A stretch of DNA of 9,144 bases. Source: Opitutales bacterium. GTDB taxonomy: Bacteria > Verrucomicrobiota > Verrucomicrobiia > Opitutales > Intestinicryptomonadaceae. The stretch covers positions 1 to 9,144 of the forward strand of contig JAJXPD010000083.1 in assembly GCA_021641325.1 (NCBI GenBank), written 5' to 3'. A program made the position numbers and the translations under genes. Under the pieces are notes generated by a model. That model was not told the origin of the DNA and did no database searches. It saw nothing but the letters and a program-made list of their open reading frames with translations. This document shows, in pieces, positions 6,958-9,144 of the stretch (position 1 is the first letter of the stretch; every line of letters begins with the position of its first letter).

Positions 6958-7845
6958 ATGAAGCTTGCCGTAAAAGTCGACATCGACACATACCGCGGGA
7001 CGCGCGAGGGCGTTCCAAACCTCTGCAAACTTTTTAGGAAACACGGCGTTCCCGCGACGCTGCTGTTTTCGATGGGCCCCGACAATACGGGCAAGGCGCT
7101 CCGCAGGATTTTCAGGAAAGGGTTTCTGAAAAAGTGCCTGCGTTCGAATGTCGCGGGCAACTACGGGCTGAAAACCCTGCTCTACGGCACGCTGCTCAAA
7201 GCCCCGCGCATAGGCAAGCTTTGCGCCGACCAGATGCGGGCGGCTCGCGACGACGGCTTCGAATGCGGAATCCACTGCTGGGACCACTTCAAATGGCAGG
7301 ACTATCTTCCGACAATGCGCCCGACGGAAATCGAGGCGGAGTTCACAAAGGCGCGCGTCGAGTTCGAAAAAATCTTCGGCTACGAACCCAAGTTTTGCGG
7401 CGCACCCGGCTGGCAGATTACGCCCGACGCGCTCGAAGTGGAGGACGGCGCAAACCTCCTCTACGCTTCCGACGTGCGGGGCGGCTTGCCGTTTGTGCCC
7501 ACAATGGGCGGCAGAAAATTCAAAACGCTTCAAATTCCCTCGACACTGCTGACGCTCGACGAAGTCTTGGGGCTTACGCCGCTCGAAAAAGTCGCCGACA
7601 TGCACATTGCGGAGATGCGGAAAATCGGGCACTCGGTAATGACCGCGCACGCCGAGCTTGAAGGCATGGCGTATTTGGAGTGGTTCGACGCATTCCTTTC
7701 GAAAGTAAAATCGGAGGGCGCGAAATTTTACTCCCTTGCCGACTACGCCAAGGAGATTCTGGCGAATCCGCAAACCGTGCGCACAGCCGAAATCAAAATG
7801 TCGCCGTTCACGGGGCGTTCGGGGACGCTCGCGGTTCAGGCCTGA
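6958..7845 (+). CDS. ArnD-like polysaccharide deacetylase-family deformylase
   Basis: The 295-aa protein is close to E. coli ArnD, which removes the formyl group from 4-deoxy-4-formamido-L-arabinose on undecaprenyl phosphate during L-Ara4N synthesis. The N-terminal VDIDTYRGTREGVP block (Asp8, Asp10), SMGPDNTG, IHCWDH (His106, His110), GAPGWQ, SDVRGG and TAHAELEG (His231) follow ArnD in order and in length. This is the NodB-type metal-dependent deacetylase fold. No signal peptide or membrane segment is obvious. The gene starts 3 nt after the decarboxylase stop, a sign of translational coupling, and lacks its own Shine-Dalgarno. A formyltransferase is missing nearby, so the real substrate may be another N-formyl or N-acetyl sugar on a lipid carrier. 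Family call is strong; exact reaction is inferred. Confidence 0.87.
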   Translation: MKLAVKVDIDTYRGTREGVPNLCKLFRKHGVPATLLFSMGPDNTGKALRRIFRKGFLKKCLRSNVAGNYGLKTLLYGTLLKAPRIGKLCADQMRAARDDGFECGIHCWDHFKWQDYLPTMRPTEIEAEFTKARVEFEKIFGYEPKFCGAPGWQITPDALEVEDGANLLYASDVRGGLPFVPTMGGRKFKTLQIPSTLLTLDEVLGLTPLEKVADMHIAEMRKIGHSVMTAHAELEGMAYLEWFDAFLSKVKSEGAKFYSLADYAKEILANPQTVRTAEIKMSPFTGRSGTLAVQA

Positions 7846-7909
7846 TTTTTTTTGAAAATTTTTTCTTTATTTCGAACAAAACCGTCCGATTACTGTCAGC
7901 AAATTTAGA

Positions 7910-7914
7910 AAGGA
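7910..7914 (+). promoter_or_regulatory. Shine-Dalgarno site of the Cys-rich lipoprotein gene
   Basis: AAGGA, within AGAAAGGAA, lies 10 nt before ATG 7925, the same spacing as at the second CE15-type gene. It fixes the start. No convincing promoter was found in the AT-rich stretch 7846-7909, although one is expected there. Confidence 0.7.
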
Positions 7915-7924
7915 ATCAATCCGT

Positions 7925-8185
7925 ATGAAATCATTGGTTTTGGCAACTATGTTGGGCGTTGCCGCGCTGTTTGTTGCGGCGTGCAACTGTCCGTCGAAAT
8001 GCGCTATGGCAAATTCCCCGTGCGCAACCGTTTGCAAGTGCAATCCCTGCACGTGCAACCCCTGCGTTTGCAAGGATAAATGCGTTTGCAATCCCTGCCC
8101 CGCCGCCGCAAAATGCCCCGCGAAAGCTCAGGCATGCGCGAACGCCAAGGCGGAGTGCGCAAAAAGCACATGTCCCGCAAAGTAG
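7925..8185 (+). CDS. Small cysteine-rich lipoprotein with CNPC repeats, function unknown
   Basis: This 86-aa protein has a clear lipoprotein signal: MKS, a hydrophobic core, and lipobox VAAC with Cys20 as the lipidated residue. The mature 67 residues contain 17 Cys, about a quarter of all positions. Cys39-Cys58 is built from CNPC units (39-42, 44-47, 55-58) joined by TC, VC or CKDKCV. The C-terminal part is rich in Ala and Lys with Cys64, Cys71 and Cys78 at seven-residue spacing and CPAK at 64-67 and 83-86. No aromatic residue is present after the signal peptide. I do not recognise a family. The composition resembles metallothioneins, so binding of soft metals in the envelope is one guess; a disulfide-linked surface protein is another. 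It has its own Shine-Dalgarno and a strong terminator 20 nt downstream. The neighbours do not explain it. Confidence 0.85.
   Translation: MKSLVLATMLGVAALFVAACNCPSKCAMANSPCATVCKCNPCTCNPCVCKDKCVCNPCPAAAKCPAKAQACANAKAECAKSTCPAK
8039..8098 (+). repeat. Three coding repeats encoding CNPC
   Basis: TGCAATCCCTGC at 8039-8050 and 8087-8098, and TGCAACCCCTGC at 8054-8065, encode Cys-Asn-Pro-Cys. A further shared word, TGCGTTTGCAA, occurs at 8063-8073 and 8081-8091. The near-identity at DNA level suggests growth by short tandem duplication and possible length variation between strains. Confidence 0.8.
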
Positions 8186-8205
8186 TTTTTTTTCATAATA
8201 ATCCC

Positions 8206-8242
8206 AAAGCGGTGTCGGAATTTTCCGATACCGCTTTTTTTT
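8206..8242 (+). terminator. Strong rho-independent terminator after the Cys-rich lipoprotein gene
   Basis: AAAGCGGTGTCGGAA (8206-8220) pairs with TTCCGATACCGCTTT (8223-8237) over 15 positions with a single G-T wobble. The innermost pairs open to give a 4-nt loop. Eight T (8235-8242) follow. It separates the lipoprotein gene from the exonuclease gene. Confidence 0.92.
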
Positions 8243-8253
8243 CGGAAAATCCG

Positions 8254-8281
8254 TTGACGCGCTCCGCCTAAAAAATCTAAT
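8254..8281 (+). promoter_or_regulatory. Sigma70-type promoter of the exonuclease gene
   Basis: TTGACG (8254-8259, five of six matches), a 16-nt spacer and TCTAAT (8276-8281, five of six). The expected transcription start near 8288 is only about 3 nt before the ATG at 8291, so the transcript should be nearly leaderless. The promoter begins 11 nt after the T-run of the preceding terminator. Confidence 0.7.
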
Positions 8282-8290
8282 CTTTTCGGC

Positions 8291-9144
8291 ATGGATTTTA
8301 CGGCGATAGATTTCGAAACCGCCAACGCAAGCCGCGCGTCGATATGCGCGGTCGGGCTTGTGCGCGTCGAAAACGGGGAGGCCGTGGAGCAGTTCCACAG
8401 GCTTGTGAACCCGCAGTGTTCGTTCAATTTCTACAACACGGCGGTTCACGGAATAACCGCGTTCGACGTCCGCGACGCCCCGTGCTTCTGCGATGTCTAC
8501 GAAGACATGAAGCCCTTTCTTGCCGACAACGTCGTTGCGCACAACGCGGCGTTCGACATCTCTTGCCTGCGCTCTTCGCTCGAACGCTACGACATCGCCG
8601 CGCCCGACTTCGACTATTTCTGCACGCTTTGCATAAGCCGTAAGGTGCTCGCAAACCTGCCGAGCCGCAAGCTCGACGTTCTTGCGCAGTACTACGGACT
8701 GGGCGACTTCAACCACCACAACGCGCTCGACGACGCCAGAATTTGCGCCCAGCTTTTCGGGATATTCTCCGACAGGTGCGACGTTGCGCCGCTGAAAAAA
8801 AGCTTCCGCGAAAAGACCGTCCGCCGCTCTAAGCCCGACGTTTTCGAGTCGGCTCGGCGAACCCTCGACCGCGCCCGAAAACACGAGGAGCGGCGCGCCT
8901 TGCACACCCCGCAGACCGACTTGGAGTTCGACTACTCGCCCGTGGATTTTTCGAAGACATTTGTCGTAAGCGGCGATTTCGGCGAAATGGGAGCACAGTA
9001 CGTGGAGGGGCTGATTGCGCGGCAGGGCGGACGCATTCGGCGAACAGTGGACGCCGAGACCGACTATGTCGTCGTGGCGGACAGCCCGTCGGCGGCGTGG
9101 GGCGCGGGCGAGTACGGGCGCGAGATTGACGCGGCTCTTGGCTA
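8291..9144 (+). CDS. DnaQ-type DEDDh 3'-5' exonuclease with C-terminal BRCT domain (partial, cut by window end)
   Basis: At least 284 residues are visible and the frame is open at the window end. The exonuclease domain (about 1-160) has all five DEDDh positions: Asp7 and Glu9 in DFETAN, Asp89 in HNAAFD, and His143 and Asp148 in HNALDD. It resembles the epsilon proofreading subunit of DNA polymerase III and its relatives, and should remove nucleotides from DNA 3' ends in the cytoplasm. A basic Arg/Lys-rich linker (about 165-217) leads to a BRCT domain from about residue 222 (KTFVVSGDF, GGRI, then a T-x-Y-V-V-V strand), as in NAD-dependent DNA ligase. Exonuclease-BRCT fusions are known in several phyla, so this is likely a repair or accessory exonuclease and not the replicative subunit. 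The ATG at 8291 is fixed because Asp7 follows so closely. No Shine-Dalgarno precedes it. Confidence 0.88.
   Translation, partial: MDFTAIDFETANASRASICAVGLVRVENGEAVEQFHRLVNPQCSFNFYNTAVHGITAFDVRDAPCFCDVYEDMKPFLADNVVAHNAAFDISCLRSSLERYDIAAPDFDYFCTLCISRKVLANLPSRKLDVLAQYYGLGDFNHHNALDDARICAQLFGIFSDRCDVAPLKKSFREKTVRRSKPDVFESARRTLDRARKHEERRALHTPQTDLEFDYSPVDFSKTFVVSGDFGEMGAQYVEGLIARQGGRIRRTVDAETDYVVVADSPSAAWGAGEYGREIDAALG

Noticed and set aside
5902..7845. Complete L-Ara4N polymyxin-resistance operon
   Set aside because: Only the decarboxylase half of ArnA and an ArnD homolog are present; ArnB, ArnC, the formyltransferase and ArnT are absent from the window.
7836..7853. TCAGGCCTGA palindrome plus eight T at the end of the ArnD-like gene as a terminator
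   Set aside because: The palindrome leaves no loop and would form only a 3-bp stem with a GGCC loop. A better stem at 7813-7830 is 15 nt from the T-run, too far. Termination here may occur but is not supported.
8039..8098. CRISPR-like or intergenic direct repeats
   Set aside because: The repeats are 12 nt, have tiny spacers, and encode Cys-Asn-Pro-Cys in frame within a lipoprotein gene.

Overview
The window looks like chromosomal DNA from a Gram-negative, GC-rich bacterium. The best guess is the Verrucomicrobiota/PVC group, possibly a gut or plant-matter-associated member. The guess rests on secreted CE15-type esterases in tandem, a Tat-exported FAD_oxidored-family enzyme with a C-terminal beta-sandwich, lipoprotein signals, sigma70-type rather than Bacteroidetes-type promoters, and patchy use of Shine-Dalgarno sites. 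It is an inference from gene content; no rRNA or other taxonomic marker is present. All eight genes lie on the + strand.

Layout. (1) 18-2729: two tandem paralogous secreted hydrolases of the CE15 glucuronoyl-esterase type, 18 nt apart, closed by a strong intrinsic terminator (2757-2791). (2) 2845-4830: a Tat-exported flavoprotein with its own near-consensus promoter, whose -35 box begins inside the T-run of the preceding terminator. (3) 4903-5823: a lipoprotein of the endonuclease/exonuclease/phosphatase (EEP) superfamily, with a promoter that overlaps a perfect palindrome. (4) 5902-7845: a two-gene unit (3-nt gap) of a stand-alone ArnA-type UDP-glucuronate decarboxylase and an ArnD-type deformylase/deacetylase. 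(5) 7925-8185: a very cysteine-rich small lipoprotein with CNPC repeats, followed by a strong terminator. (6) 8291 to the window end: a DnaQ-type DEDDh exonuclease fused to a BRCT domain, cut off by the window end, with a promoter so close that the mRNA should be nearly leaderless.

How the parts may work together. The first two units look like periplasmic or secreted carbohydrate metabolism: ester cleavage on glucuronate-bearing polymers, and an oxidoreductase of unknown substrate. The arn-like pair points to envelope sugar synthesis from UDP-glucuronate. The L-Ara4N pathway is incomplete here: formyltransferase, aminotransferase, glycosyltransferase and lipid A transferase are not in the window, so the end product is open. 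The Cys-rich lipoprotein is the least explained gene and the best candidate for something undescribed. No mobile element, CRISPR array, tRNA or rRNA was seen. No intergenic gap exceeds about 115 bases.
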